Below, in pieces: positions 18,169-27,165 of a stretch of 64,000 bases of DNA (within the stretch, counting starts at the first letter, position 1; each line of letters begins with the position of its first letter). The DNA comes from an uncultured Ruegeria sp. Lineage in GTDB: Bacteria; Pseudomonadota; Alphaproteobacteria; Rhodobacterales; Rhodobacteraceae. The position numbers and the translations under genes were made by a program. The DNA lies in contig NZ_CANNGO010000001.1 of NCBI RefSeq assembly GCF_947504215.1, positions 620,001 to 684,000 of the forward strand, in the 5' to 3' direction. Under the pieces are notes generated by a model. The model did not search any database. It worked only from the letters and a program-made list of their open reading frames with translations, and was not told where the DNA came from.

Positions 18169-18849
18169 TCAGGCTCGCACGCCTTTGATTTCGTCCCAGG
18201 CGCGATTGATGTCTATCATCTTTTTTTCAGCCAGACGTATGGCTTCCTCAGGCACACCCCGCGCCATCATCGCGTCGGGATGTGTGTCGCGAACCAATTG
18301 GCGCCAGATCTTGCGAATGTCAGACACCGGCATATCGCGAGGCACGCCAAGGACCGTGTACGGATCATTTGGCGCATCTGGCACAAACCGTGCCCGCAAA
18401 GCCATAAACTGGGCATCGGTCTGGCCAAAGATCTGGCTGACGTCTTCAAGGAATTCATTTTCGTTCGGATGGTAGAAGCCATCGGCCATCGCTATGTGAA
18501 ACAGCCCCTCCATCAGGTCACACAAGGTAGTGCTGTCTTCTGAGAACATTCGCGCAATTCGCTGCGCGTAATCTCGATATCCTGCGACATCAGTGCGTGC
18601 CATATCGAAAACGCGCGCTGCGCCCTCTTCATCCTCGCGAGCGATTTGAAAGACGTCGCGAAAAGCGGTCACTTCGTCCCGTGTCACCTGCCCATCTGCC
18701 TTGGCCATCTTGGCGCCCAAGGCAATCACGGCAATCGTGAAGGCCACGGAACGTTCGGGCGGCGTGCGCAGTTTTTCAAAAACAGCGGTCAGGCTTTCGC
18801 CCTGGGCGAGCGCGCTGAGCGCATCGGATATTCTAAGCCAGATCGACAT
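18169..18849 (-). CDS. TerB-like/J-domain protein (DjlA-like)
   Basis: The 226-residue protein joins a helical TerB-like domain (FTIAVIALGAKMAKADGQVT, then HIAMADGFYHPNENEFL) to a C-terminal J domain (DPYTVLGVPRDMP) with the HPD motif at 190-192. Unlike E. coli DjlA it lacks an N-terminal TM segment. J proteins stimulate DnaK ATPase, and TerB domains may bind metal. It leads a two-gene operon with the EEP-family gene. Confidence 0.87.
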   Translation of the reverse strand: MSIWLRISDALSALAQGESLTAVFEKLRTPPERSVAFTIAVIALGAKMAKADGQVTRDEVTAFRDVFQIAREDEEGAARVFDMARTDVAGYRDYAQRIARMFSEDSTTLCDLMEGLFHIAMADGFYHPNENEFLEDVSQIFGQTDAQFMALRARFVPDAPNDPYTVLGVPRDMPVSDIRKIWRQLVRDTHPDAMMARGVPEEAIRLAEKKMIDINRAWDEIKGVRA

Positions 18850-18894
18850 GCGCGTACCCTAGCGCTACAAAACCGGACTGTCAGGTGCGACAGA

Positions 18895-19383
18895 TCACTC
18901 CGGCGAAAGAATTTTCTGCATCAATACTAGATCCAGCCGTTGACCCCATTTGAACCCCACTTCGGGCAAATGGCCAACCTCGGCAAAACCCAAAGCAGCG
19001 TGAAAGGCCACAGCCGCAGGGTTTGCCGAGGATATCCCTGCTATCAACACATGCACGCGTTCTGCCTGTGCCGCCTCTTGCAGTTTTGTCATTAAAAGAC
19101 GACCCAGCCCGCTGCCGCGCACCTCGGGTGCAAGCTGTATCGAATGTTCGCGGCATTGCGCATATCCAGGACCGGAACGAAAGGGGCCATAGGTAGCAAA
19201 CCCAACCACTTCACCCTCATGCTCGGCTACAAGGAAGCCGGGACCGCGGGTCTTGATATCAGCGACGATACTTTCAGCACTGCGTTCGTTTGTGGTGAAC
19301 GTCGCCAATGTTTCACGAATAATCGTGTTGGTGATGGAGGTTATGGAGCCAGCATCCTCGAACCGTGCCTGACGGATGTTCAT
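18895..19383 (-). CDS. GNAT family N-acetyltransferase (phosphinothricin acetyltransferase-like)
   Basis: The 162-residue protein has the full GNAT fold: IRQARFEDAGSITSITN start, acceptor-side VGFATYGPFRSG, acetyl-CoA loop LAPEVRGSGLGRLLM (R/Q-x-x-G-x-G/A type) and ISSANPAAVAFHAALGFAEVGHLPEVGFK, which is the signature of the Pat/Bar-type subgroup. It likely acetylates an amino-acid analogue such as methionine sulfoximine. Its ATG overlaps the stop of the VOC gene by 4 nt. Confidence 0.87.
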   Translation of the reverse strand: MNIRQARFEDAGSITSITNTIIRETLATFTTNERSAESIVADIKTRGPGFLVAEHEGEVVGFATYGPFRSGPGYAQCREHSIQLAPEVRGSGLGRLLMTKLQEAAQAERVHVLIAGISSANPAAVAFHAALGFAEVGHLPEVGFKWGQRLDLVLMQKILSPE

Positions 19384-19982
19384 TCCAACACACGCATCCC
19401 ATGTGGTGTCTCAATTTCGGCACGTAACGCCGCTGAACCGGGTTCGAAAACCACATCCTTTAGCTCACCCAAATGTTGTTCCAGTGTCGGCGCATCTGGA
19501 TGACTGACGATCAACCGTTTCAAACGGCATCCGCTGTCATTCAACATCTGGGCGGGGTGCAGATCGCCCTGCCATTGGATAAGGGCAGGAAACAGATTGT
19601 CGTACGGCAAACGGCCATCGGGTGGCACGGCCATCCGCCAGCGTAGCGATCCGCGGGTCAAATCAATCGGCTGACCAACACCACCTGGGAACGCGGACAA
19701 GGCTGCTTCGATGTCGGGTACGCGGCAGATCCAATTGGTCAGGCGGGGCTGCCCTGCAAACCGATCCAGATCGAACCATCTTGTGCGTTGTGGGTGGCGC
19801 GCATTTGGATCAATGGAAATTGCTTCGAGATAAAGCCCGTCCTTCAGCCCTAACAGCTGGTTATGCGTTCCAAACTTCTCATGCTTGCCGCCTTCCTGCA
19901 GCTTTACCCCGAGGGCGTCCTCAACATGGGCTGTCGCCTCTTCCAGAGTGGCGCCGGCCACCGCGATATGATCCAGTTCCAT
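19380..19982 (-). CDS. VOC family protein (glyoxalase-like domain)
   Basis: The 200-residue protein begins MELDHIAVAGATLEEATAHVEDALG, typical of the glyoxalase-like (PF13468-type) family, with HEKFGTHNQLLGL and YLEAISID as the second strand set. The fold usually binds a metal. No specific substrate is apparent. ATG 19982 is preferred to a start 4 codons earlier. It leads the two-gene unit with the acetyltransferase. Confidence 0.83.
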   Translation of the reverse strand: MELDHIAVAGATLEEATAHVEDALGVKLQEGGKHEKFGTHNQLLGLKDGLYLEAISIDPNARHPQRTRWFDLDRFAGQPRLTNWICRVPDIEAALSAFPGGVGQPIDLTRGSLRWRMAVPPDGRLPYDNLFPALIQWQGDLHPAQMLNDSGCRLKRLIVSHPDAPTLEQHLGELKDVVFEPGSAALRAEIETPHGMRVLE

Positions 19983-20018
19983 AGCACCTCCCAAACACGT
20001 TCAGCCTACCGTTGAACC

Positions 20019-20052
20019 AAATGGGCGCAAGCCTAAGCTGCACCCATTTTTT
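20019..20052 (+). terminator. Hairpin terminator downstream of scpA
   Basis: AAATGGGCGC (20019-20028) pairs with GCACCCATTT (20040-20049), one mismatch, followed by TTT to give a T6 run on the plus strand. No plus-strand gene precedes it closely; it may act in both directions between scpA and the VOC gene. The interval 19983-20117 holds nothing else I recognise. Confidence 0.45.
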
Positions 20053-20117
20053 CCGCGATTGAGTGCCTGCTTGGTCGTCTTTTTGTCCGGCAAGATCTCT
20101 GGCTTCGTTCCTTAGCT

Positions 20118-22244
20118 TTAACGGCGTGCCTCAGCGATCAGTCGCAGGATATCCTGCGCAGCCTCGGGAATATTGGTACCCGGGCCAAAGATCGCCTTGA
20201 CTCCATGGTCATAGAGAAACTGGTAATCCTGTTGTGGGATAACGCCGCCACAGATTACGATGATGTCGCCTGCTCCGGCTTTCTTAAGCTCTTCCACCAG
20301 TTGTGGTGCCAAGGTCTTGTGCCCCGCCGCCTGTGAAGAAATGCCAACAACGTGCACGTCGTTGTCCACGGCATCCTGTGCTGCTTCGGCAGGCGTCTGG
20401 AACAGCGGACCTACATCAACGTCAAATCCGATGTCGGCAAAGGCTGTGGCGATCACTTTGGCGCCGCGATCATGCCCGTCCTGCCCCATCTTGACGACCA
20501 GAAGGCGGGGACGACGACCTTCAGTTTCCGCAAATTCCTCGATAGATTTCTGGATCGCAGCAAACCCTTCGTCGCCTTCATACGCAGCCCCATAGACGCC
20601 GGCCAGTGTCTTGACCTCGGCGCGGTGGCGGCCGAATTCCTTTTCCATTGCCATGCTGATCTCTCCTACTGATGCACGGGCGCGGGCGGCCTCAACCGCG
20701 GCGGCCAGAAGGTTACCGCCGTCGCGGGCGGTATTGGTCAGGGCGTCCAGTGCTGTCTGGCACGCCGCTTCGTCTCGCGTTGCGCGGATGCGTTCCAGCC
20801 TGGCAATCTGCGCTTCGCGCACGGCGACATTGTCGACATCCAGAATGTCGATCGGGTCTTCCTGTTCCTTGCGGTACTTGTTGACGCCGACGACCACCTC
20901 TTCGCCACGGTCGATCATGGCCTGACGGCGCGCAGCACTTTCTTCAATCCGCAGCTTGGGCATGCCGCTGGCAACGGCCTTGGTCATGCCGCCCATCTCC
21001 TCAACCTCTTCCATCAGAGCCCAGGCCTTTTCGACCAACTCATTGGTCAGGCTTTCGATGTAGTAAGAGCCCGCCAATGGGTCGACCACGTCCGTCACCC
21101 CGGTTTCTTCCTGCAGCACCAGTTGCGTGTTGCGCGCGATGCGGGCCGAGAAATCGGTGGGCAAGGCAATCGCCTCGTCCAGAGCGTTTGTATGCAGTGA
21201 CTGCGTACCACCCAGAACCGCGCTCATTGCCTCATAAGCGGTGCGGATCACGTTATTGTACGGGTCCTGTTCCTGCAAAGACACGCCAGATGTCTGGCAG
21301 TGGGTCCTCAGCATCTTGGAGCGTTCGGATTTTGCGCCAAAATCCGTCATCACCCGGTGCCACAGCGTGCGGGCCGCGCGCAGCTTGGCGATCTCCATGA
21401 AGAAATTCATGCCAATGGCGAAGAAAAACGACAGACGGCCTGCGAACTTGTCTACGTCCATCCCAGCCTCGGTCGCGGCTCGGACGTATTCGCGCCCGTC
21501 GGCCAGCGTATAGGCCAGTTCCTGGACCAGATTCGCCCCGGCCTCTTGCATGTGATAGCCGGAGATTGAGACAGAATTGAACTTGGGCATATCGTTCGAG
21601 GTGTATTCGATAATGTCCGAGATGATCCTCATCGAGGGTTCCGGCGGATAGATATAGGTGTTGCGCACCATGAACTCTTTCAGAATGTCATTCTGAATGG
21701 TGCCCGCCAGCAGCGACTTGTCATGCCCCTGCTCTTCTCCCGCAACGATGAAGCTCGCCAGAATCGGGACCACCGCACCGTTCATGGTCATCGAGACCGA
21801 GACCTTGTCCAGCGGGATGCCGTCAAACAGGATTTTCATATCCTCAACAGAGTCGATGGCCACACCTGCTTTACCGACATCGCCAACAACACGCGGATGG
21901 TCGCTGTCATAGCCGCGGTGTGTCGCCAGATCGAAGGCCACCGATACTCCCTGCTGACCTGCTGCCAAGTTACGGCGGTAGAAGGCGTTCGATTCCTCAG
22001 CCGTTGAAAAACCGGCGTATTGGCGGATGGTCCAAGGACGGCCCGCATACATCGTTGCCTTCACGCCACGTGTGAACGGCCCGAACCCGGGCATCGATCC
22101 CATATGTGGCAGATCAGCGGTGTCTTCCTGCGTGTAGAGCGGTTTGACCTCGATACCTTCCAGAGTTTCCTTGGTCAGGTCGTCCAGCGGTCGTCCGCGC
22201 AGTTCTTTCTCGGCCAGCGCGCGCCAGTCGTTGGTGTCAGTCAT
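20118..22244 (-). CDS. scpA: Methylmalonyl-CoA mutase (homomeric, ScpA type)
   Basis: The 708-residue enzyme has the N-terminal mutase barrel ([34 protein letters not shown]) and the C-terminal cobalamin-binding domain with DGHDRG, where His is the lower axial ligand, followed by [12 protein letters not shown] and [12 protein letters not shown]. It converts (R)-methylmalonyl-CoA to succinyl-CoA with adenosylcobalamin, the last step of propionyl-CoA assimilation and part of the ethylmalonyl-CoA pathway. GAGGATAAACTCA precedes the ATG. It lies downstream of pccA in the cluster. Confidence 0.96.
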   Translation of the reverse strand: MTDTNDWRALAEKELRGRPLDDLTKETLEGIEVKPLYTQEDTADLPHMGSMPGFGPFTRGVKATMYAGRPWTIRQYAGFSTAEESNAFYRRNLAAGQQGVSVAFDLATHRGYDSDHPRVVGDVGKAGVAIDSVEDMKILFDGIPLDKVSVSMTMNGAVVPILASFIVAGEEQGHDKSLLAGTIQNDILKEFMVRNTYIYPPEPSMRIISDIIEYTSNDMPKFNSVSISGYHMQEAGANLVQELAYTLADGREYVRAATEAGMDVDKFAGRLSFFFAIGMNFFMEIAKLRAARTLWHRVMTDFGAKSERSKMLRTHCQTSGVSLQEQDPYNNVIRTAYEAMSAVLGGTQSLHTNALDEAIALPTDFSARIARNTQLVLQEETGVTDVVDPLAGSYYIESLTNELVEKAWALMEEVEEMGGMTKAVASGMPKLRIEESAARRQAMIDRGEEVVVGVNKYRKEQEDPIDILDVDNVAVREAQIARLERIRATRDEAACQTALDALTNTARDGGNLLAAAVEAARARASVGEISMAMEKEFGRHRAEVKTLAGVYGAAYEGDEGFAAIQKSIEEFAETEGRRPRLLVVKMGQDGHDRGAKVIATAFADIGFDVDVGPLFQTPAEAAQDAVDNDVHVVGISSQAAGHKTLAPQLVEELKKAGAGDIIVICGGVIPQQDYQFLYDHGVKAIFGPGTNIPEAAQDILRLIAEARR

Positions 22245-22412
22245 TGAGTTTATCCTCTCGTCATTTCGGATCGCGCAGGGCTAAGCCTGTGCGTAAATGT
22301 GTTGGGGGCCGTCGTTTCGAAAACGGCTAAGCGCGACATTTTGAGTGCCCGACGCATTTCGCCGGTCGCATTCGGGCGCATAGGGGCTATATTCAACAGA
22401 ACAGGAGGCCCC

Positions 22413-22859
22413 ATGAATCGTACGCTTGTCCTTGTTTTTTCGGCACTATTCCCTTTGACCGCTATGGCAGCCGACGGCGCCGCGCCTGTCGATGACGCGT
22501 TTGTCCGTCCTGTCGGCGACAGTGAGTTGGCCGATTTTCTGTGGACCCATCGACCGATTGTGGTGTTTGCGGACACCCCGGCGGACCCAAGGTTCCAACA
22601 GCAAATCGATATGCTGACAAAGGGCGAAGATGTGATGCGCGACCGCGATGTGGTGGTTCTGACCGATACCGACCCATCTGCCCGCTCCGCAATCCGGTCC
22701 GAATTGCGCCCGCGCGGGTTCCAGATGGTTTTCGTCGACAAGGATGGTGTCGTGAAGCTGCGCAAACCCGCGCCGTGGAGCGTACGGGAAATCGGGCGGT
22801 CCATCGACAAAACGCCGCTGCGCCAGCGGGAAATCCGTGACCGGCGTGGCGGGAACTGA
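22413..22859 (+). CDS. DUF4174 domain-containing secreted protein
   Basis: The 148-residue product has a signal peptide (MNRTLVLVFSALFPLTAMAA). The mature part is a thioredoxin-like DUF4174 domain: RPIVVFADTPADPRFQQQIDML, DVVVLTDTDP, RGFQMVFVDKDGVVKLRKPAPW. No CxxC is present, so it is not a conventional thiol oxidoreductase. AGGAGG lies 4 nt before ATG 22413; an upstream in-frame start lacks such a site. It is divergent from scpA. Confidence 0.85.
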   Translation: MNRTLVLVFSALFPLTAMAADGAAPVDDAFVRPVGDSELADFLWTHRPIVVFADTPADPRFQQQIDMLTKGEDVMRDRDVVVLTDTDPSARSAIRSELRPRGFQMVFVDKDGVVKLRKPAPWSVREIGRSIDKTPLRQREIRDRRGGN

Positions 22860-22871
22860 GCCGCACTGCGC

Positions 22872-22900
22872 TTGTAAAACCTGTTGGATTCACCTATATT
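22872..22900 (+). promoter_or_regulatory. Strong-looking promoter facing a small ORF
   Basis: TTGTAA (22872-22877) and TATATT (22895-22900) are separated by exactly 17 bp. Transcription would start near 22907 and run into a hairpin TGCAGG/CCTGCA (22908-22928) and the 24-codon ORF at 22953. Confidence 0.55.
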
Positions 22901-22952
22901 TAGGACATGCAGGGCGTTGTGTCCTGCAGGCAAACAAGGAAAGGGCAACTGA

Positions 22953-23027
22953 ATGGAAAAAGATCCTAACATTCCGTTTACTCCGATCCCTGTGACAGGT
23001 CGGACTGGACCGCGGCCGGGTTACTAA
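22953..23027 (+). CDS. Possible 24-residue small protein
   Basis: ATG 22953 opens a 24-codon frame (start MEKDPNIPF, end TGRTGPRPGY) with GGAAAGGG upstream and a consensus-like promoter at 22872-22900. The peptide is rich in Pro, Gly, Thr and Arg and has no TM segment. Its second half is antisense to the last codons of the convergent membrane-protein gene. The third-base GC is low, so it could also be the leader of a small RNA. Confidence 0.4.
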   Translation: MEKDPNIPFTPIPVTGRTGPRPGY

Positions 23028-23772
23028 GCTTTTTGGCCAGCCTTTCAGCGGCTGGCTGACCTTTATCCGCATATTCCTTGATCAGGCGAAGCGCGAACTG
23101 CCCCATGGCAAAGGCGCTTTTTCGTGTTTCAAAATAGTCGCGATACATCAGGATGCGCCGCTCCTGCGCCATATCAGAGCTGCGAAATACATCGCCACGC
23201 ATATCTTCGGCCTGCGCCGATATTGATTTGATCAGACTGTAATAGGCGACCACCGCATCAATCGTGATGCGAGGCAGGACCTCGATTTCATCAACAAGAG
23301 AATCATAGACAAAATCGTGATGCTCGCGCGGGATCAATGGAATGAAATCCGGGTCTGCGGTCATCCGTTCGACCATCGCCTCGGCCTCGTCCTCAGCCTT
23401 GCCGCGATCCCACAGCACCTGTAGCGTGTTACCAATCTCAGCGTAGAGCGCTTTGTGGTAGTCCCGCAGCTTTTCGGCCTTATCTCGGGATTTCCCGAGT
23501 TCGCCGAAAATCGCGGTTGTTAACCAACCTGTGGTGATCACAAAGCCTGCAATGATTGCCGCCCAGATGCGTTCATCAAAATCCGTACGCACGGCCATAA
23601 TCGCCAGCCCGCTGCCGAAAATGACCAACAGCGGAAGGGCGATATTCAGAATGAATTGCACAAATACGCGTCGCGCCACATGGGCATCCTCGGACAGCCA
23701 GAAAGCAATCACGAGGACGGCGCAGGCGCCCACTGCCAACAAAAGCCAGTTATTTGTGAGAAACTCGGTCAT
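22978..23772 (-). CDS. Conserved membrane protein of the pcc cluster
   Basis: The 264-residue protein has three hydrophobic helices in the first 100 residues (LLLAVGACAVLVIAFWL, FVQFILNIALPLLVIFG, WAAIIAGFVITTGWL) and a long cytoplasmic helical domain (GKSRDKAEKLRDYHKALYAEIG) without a family I recognise. Its ATG is 7 bp after the pccA stop, so it is in the operon; a role linked to the carboxylase is suggested only by position. Confidence 0.75.
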   Translation of the reverse strand: MTEFLTNNWLLLAVGACAVLVIAFWLSEDAHVARRVFVQFILNIALPLLVIFGSGLAIMAVRTDFDERIWAAIIAGFVITTGWLTTAIFGELGKSRDKAEKLRDYHKALYAEIGNTLQVLWDRGKAEDEAEAMVERMTADPDFIPLIPREHHDFVYDSLVDEIEVLPRITIDAVVAYYSLIKSISAQAEDMRGDVFRSSDMAQERRILMYRDYFETRKSAFAMGQFALRLIKEYADKGQPAAERLAKKLSNPAAVQSDLSQGSE

Positions 23773-23779
23773 CAGCCGA

Positions 23780-25825
23780 CTATTCGAACTCCATGATCAC
23801 ATCATCAACAGCCAGGCTGTCACCCGGGCCTGCGTTGATCTTGGTCACAACGCCTTTCTTTTCAGCACGCAGTATGTTTTCCATCTTCATCGCCTCGACG
23901 GTGCACAATGCCTGACCTTCCTGAATTTCCTCGCCGACCTCGACGTTGATCTTAACGATCAGACCGGGCATCGGGCAAAGCAGCATTTTTGACGTATCGG
24001 GCGGTAGTTTCTCGGGCATCATGCGGGCAAGCTCTGCCTGACGCGGGGTGCGCACATGTACCTTAAGATCAGCGCCGCGATTGCGAATGCGAAAGCCACC
24101 GGACACTTTGCCAACCTTCAGAATTAGCGGGCTGCCGTCGACGTCCAGAACCGCCAACTGGTTCCCTGGCGTCCAATCTGATGCAACTCGTAGCACGCCA
24201 CCATCCAAGAATGTCACTGTGGAGCCGTTTTGGTCAGCCTCGATAGCGACCTCGAATTCCTGATCTTGCAACGTGACGACCCAGTCAGTGCCAACCTTGC
24301 GCTCGTGGTTGTCCATTCGACCGGAGACGCGGGCACGTCGAATTTCTGCGACGCGATGCATCGCTGCGCAGGAGGCTGCAATCCGGCGCAGGTCCGTTTT
24401 GGGAAGTTCGACGCCCTCGAACCCATCGGGGTACTCCTCGGCGATGAAAGCGGTTGTCATGTCGCCACTGATGAAAATGGGATGATCCATAACAGCCGAC
24501 AGGAACGGCAGGTTATGCCCGATACCTTCGACTTCGAAACTGTCCAGCGCCACACGCATGGCTTCGATGGCCTGATCCCGGGTCGGCGCCCAGGTACACA
24601 GTTTGGCGATCATCGGGTCGTAGTACATGCTGATCTCGCCGCCTTCATAGACGCCAGTGTCATTGCGAACAGCGGTAGCGCCTCCCGGTGCATCCCCCTG
24701 CCACTTACCATTGATCAACATCGGCCCAGCGGCAGTTTCCTGCGGCGGGCGGTAACGGGTCAGACGACCGATTGACGGCAGGAAACCACGATATGGATCT
24801 TCGGCATACAGGCGGTTTTCGATGGCCCAGCCCGTCAGGGTGACATCATCCTGTGTGATCGACAAAGGCTCACCAGCAGCGACGCGGATCATCTGTTCGA
24901 CCAGATCGACACCGGTGATCAGCTCTGTCACCGGGTGTTCCACCTGCAGGCGGGTGTTCATTTCGAGGAAATAGAAATTCTTGTCACCATCGACGATGAA
25001 CTCGACCGTACCTGCACTGGCATAGCCCACCGCCTTGGCCAGGGCGACCGATTGCTCGCCCATTGCGCGACGGGTCGCTTCATCCAGAAAGGGGGATGGT
25101 GCCTCTTCCACCACTTTCTGATTCCGGCGCTGGATCGAACATTCGCGCTCGCCCAGATAGACACCATTGCCATGGCTGTCACACAGAACCTGAATTTCGA
25201 TATGGCGTGGTTGGGTTACGAATTTTTCGATGAAAATCCGGTCGTCGCCAAAAGAATTTGCAGCCTCATTCTTGGATGACTGAAACCCTTCACGCGCCTC
25301 GTCGTCATTCCAGGCGATCCGCATGCCTTTGCCACCACCTCCGGCACTGGCTTTGATCATCACCGGATAACCGACTTCATTGGAAATCTTCACCGCTTCA
25401 TCCGCATCCTCGATCAGACCCATATACCCGGGTACTGTTGAGACATTTGCCTCCTGAGCGATCTTCTTTGACGTGATCTTGTCACCCATCGCCTCGATTG
25501 CGCCTTTCGGGGGGCCCACAAAGGCAACACCTTCAGTCTCAAGTGCTTCAGCGAATTTGGCGTTCTCCGACAAGAAACCATAGCCGGGGTGGACCGCCTG
25601 CGCACCGCTTTGACGGATCGCATCCATGACCTTGTCAATCACGATGTAGGATTGGTTGGCCGGGGCCGGGCCGATATGCACAGCCTCATCCGCCATCTCA
25701 ACATGCAGAGCCTGACGATCCGCATCCGAATAGATGGCGACCGTGCCGATGCCCATTTTGCGCGCGGTCTTGATAACGCGGCAGGCGATCTCGCCTCGGT
25801 TGGCGATCAGGATCTTGTTGAACAT
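23780..25825 (-). CDS. pccA: Propionyl-CoA carboxylase alpha subunit (biotin carboxylase + BCCP)
   Basis: The 681-residue protein has the biotin carboxylase domain (FNKILIANRGEIACRV, ATP-grasp KASAGGGGKGMRI, RHIEIQVL, EMNTRLQVEHPVTE) and a C-terminal biotinyl domain with EAMKMEN, where Lys647 would carry biotin. A linker BT domain lies between. With PccB it carboxylates propionyl-CoA to (S)-methylmalonyl-CoA. It is in the same cluster as pccB, scpA and pccR. Substrate choice over acetyl-CoA is supported by that context. Confidence 0.95.
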   Translation of the reverse strand: MFNKILIANRGEIACRVIKTARKMGIGTVAIYSDADRQALHVEMADEAVHIGPAPANQSYIVIDKVMDAIRQSGAQAVHPGYGFLSENAKFAEALETEGVAFVGPPKGAIEAMGDKITSKKIAQEANVSTVPGYMGLIEDADEAVKISNEVGYPVMIKASAGGGGKGMRIAWNDDEAREGFQSSKNEAANSFGDDRIFIEKFVTQPRHIEIQVLCDSHGNGVYLGERECSIQRRNQKVVEEAPSPFLDEATRRAMGEQSVALAKAVGYASAGTVEFIVDGDKNFYFLEMNTRLQVEHPVTELITGVDLVEQMIRVAAGEPLSITQDDVTLTGWAIENRLYAEDPYRGFLPSIGRLTRYRPPQETAAGPMLINGKWQGDAPGGATAVRNDTGVYEGGEISMYYDPMIAKLCTWAPTRDQAIEAMRVALDSFEVEGIGHNLPFLSAVMDHPIFISGDMTTAFIAEEYPDGFEGVELPKTDLRRIAASCAAMHRVAEIRRARVSGRMDNHERKVGTDWVVTLQDQEFEVAIEADQNGSTVTFLDGGVLRVASDWTPGNQLAVLDVDGSPLILKVGKVSGGFRIRNRGADLKVHVRTPRQAELARMMPEKLPPDTSKMLLCPMPGLIVKINVEVGEEIQEGQALCTVEAMKMENILRAEKKGVVTKINAGPGDSLAVDDVIMEFE

Positions 25826-25942
25826 GGTACGTCCTTTGTCTTGAAGGTCAGAAAACGCAAAAACGCCACCACAGGGCTTTGACCCCGTAGCGGCGTGTTG
25901 CGCGATATGTGTTGGGACACTGCAGGCCCCAAAGAAGGTGTC

Positions 25943-26146
25943 TTAGTTACAGTTGTTCTGCGTCTTGCAATACAGCACGTTGCCCGCTGCACCGACCGCA
26001 GCGCCGAAAAGCGGGTCGGCGCTAAGGACGGCGGCCCCGACCGCGCCGGCGCCTCCGCCAAGCAACGCCTGTTCGCCAGTGGTGTCGCCGCAGGCCGCAA
26101 GGCCCGCACAGGTCGCCAATGCAAAGAAAATCTGTGGGATTCGCAT
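25943..26146 (-). CDS. Small Gly/Ala-rich lipoprotein
   Basis: The 67-residue product has a lipoprotein signal peptide (MRIPQIFFALATCAGLAACG, lipobox LAAC) and a glycine-zipper-like stretch (LLGGGAGAVGAAVLSADPLFGAAVGAAG) ending NVLYCKTQNNCN with two cysteines. AAGGGCAG precedes the ATG. Longer frames through this area (to 26614 or 26673) have no support. It sits between pccA and pccB. Similar peptides are widespread outer-membrane lipoproteins of unknown role. Confidence 0.75.
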   Translation of the reverse strand: MRIPQIFFALATCAGLAACGDTTGEQALLGGGAGAVGAAVLSADPLFGAAVGAAGNVLYCKTQNNCN

Positions 26147-26300
26147 GTTGTCTGCCCTTCTGATGTTTTTGACTGCTTTGGGTGCAGTTGCGGGCAGCAG
26201 GAGCTCACAGGCAATAAACGATGCTGTTGATCGGTGTTTTGCGCAGAAATCTGCCGCTTTTTGCCCGGAACATGCGCAAAGAAAAACGCGGGCAGGATGA
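26145..26300 (+). CDS. Possible small secreted protein (weak)
   Basis: A 51-codon frame has a signal-peptide-like start (MLSALLMFLTALGAVAG) and a mature part with two cysteines (DRCFAQKSAAFCPEHAQ). TGGGA precedes the ATG. Its start codon shares CATG with the divergent lipoprotein start at 26146, and its codon use is average, so one of the two could be spurious; the lipoprotein is better supported. Confidence 0.25.
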   Translation: MLSALLMFLTALGAVAGSRSSQAINDAVDRCFAQKSAAFCPEHAQRKTRAG

Positions 26301-26325
26301 TGTGGAAACCACAAGCCTGCCCGCG
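26282..26325 (-). terminator. Strong inverted repeat with T5 on the minus strand
   Basis: CGCGGGCAGG (26287-26296) and CCTGCCCGCG (26316-26325) form a perfect 10-bp GC-rich stem, followed on the minus strand by TTTTT (26286-26282). It would end minus-strand transcripts arriving from the gene at 26676-27029, leaving a 3' region of about 350 nt. Confidence 0.65.
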
Positions 26326-26513
26326 GAAGGAAGGGGTACGGAATAGTAGGTGCATGTGCGGCGCAGGCAAAATAGAGCCACACGGCTGCATCAGAATGCA
26401 CGGCACAATCAGGCCCGCAAGCAAAGTATTGTTTCCAGTCAAGATTCCGGCTGGTTTCTGCCCATTCGGCGAAACACCGCGCAAATTCGTGCCGAACACG
26501 GCCAAACGGCGAT

Positions 26514-26675
26514 TTGCGCGCCAAAGATCGGGAGATCGCGCTGCATCGCAGCGAAATCCGCGCCTTGATAGTGTCGAGCGTCGCCGCGTTTGTGATGCTA
26601 CGCCTCGGCGCCACCTTGCGTGAAGCGATGTTTCATCCGCCGGAACCGAAATATGTGGCGTCACGGCACCCATGA
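26514..26675 (+). CDS. Possible small single-TM protein (TTG start)
   Basis: A frame of 53 codons from TTG 26514 reads RAKDREIALHRSEIRALIV, a hydrophobic helix (ALIVSSVAAFVMLRLGA) and TLREAMFHPPEPKY. Third positions are GC-rich as in genuine local genes, unlike other frames here. Its stop codon ends one base before the stop of the convergent gene at 26676. The start is uncertain and no strong ribosome binding site is seen. The rest of 26326-26513 holds nothing I recognise. Confidence 0.4.
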   Translation: MRAKDREIALHRSEIRALIVSSVAAFVMLRLGATLREAMFHPPEPKYVASRHP

Positions 26676-27029
26676 TCAGGATGTCTCACCAAAGATGTCG
26701 GGAAAAGATGCGCGGGCCACATCCAGGTCGATCACCAGCAACGCTTCATAGCTTGCAGGATCAAACGGATCTTCTGCCGGAATAACCTCGCGTTCGAACA
26801 GCCAACTGATCCGACCCGCATCCAGATTGCCACGTTCAAAAGGCTGATCTCCGAAATGCCCCCACAGCGCCTCCATGAAAGCTGCATCCGCGCGCCTGTC
26901 TGCGGGTTTGCGGTCACGGAACCTTTCGCGCTTGGTCAGCGGAGTGACGCCTTTTGGGTTGGCCCGACGAATGGTGAACTGAAAGTCCGTGCCTGTCAGA
27001 CGGCCAGGGAATCCGCGATGTTTCAGCAT
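26676..27029 (-). CDS. Conserved hypothetical protein
   Basis: The 117-residue soluble protein begins MLKHRGFPGRLTGTDFQFTIRR, is rich in Arg/Asp and has FMEALWGHFGDQPFERGNLDAG in the middle and an acidic end (VIDLDVARASFPDIFGETS). GAGGGG stands before the ATG. I do not recognise a family. It sits between pccA and pccB on their strand but is probably separated from pccA by the terminator at 26282. Confidence 0.6.
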   Translation of the reverse strand: MLKHRGFPGRLTGTDFQFTIRRANPKGVTPLTKRERFRDRKPADRRADAAFMEALWGHFGDQPFERGNLDAGRISWLFEREVIPAEDPFDPASYEALLVIDLDVARASFPDIFGETS

Positions 27030-27165
27030 ATCGGCCCCTCAGTCGCTAGAGTGTTTACCAAGTCGGAAATTTTGCATCCGCCAAAGGATGGGATCATGTT
27101 GTGCACCTCCAAAGCCGCACCGTTGGTCTGAGACGCTCTGGGATCATGAAAGCAATGGTTCACGG

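Noticed and set aside
25807..26673. Long minus-strand frame of 288 codons (25807-26673) and its 223-codon neighbour (25943-26614)
   Set aside because: Only the last 67 codons of 25943-26614 (lipoprotein) show signal peptide and ribosome binding site; the remainder is low-complexity and has no family resemblance.
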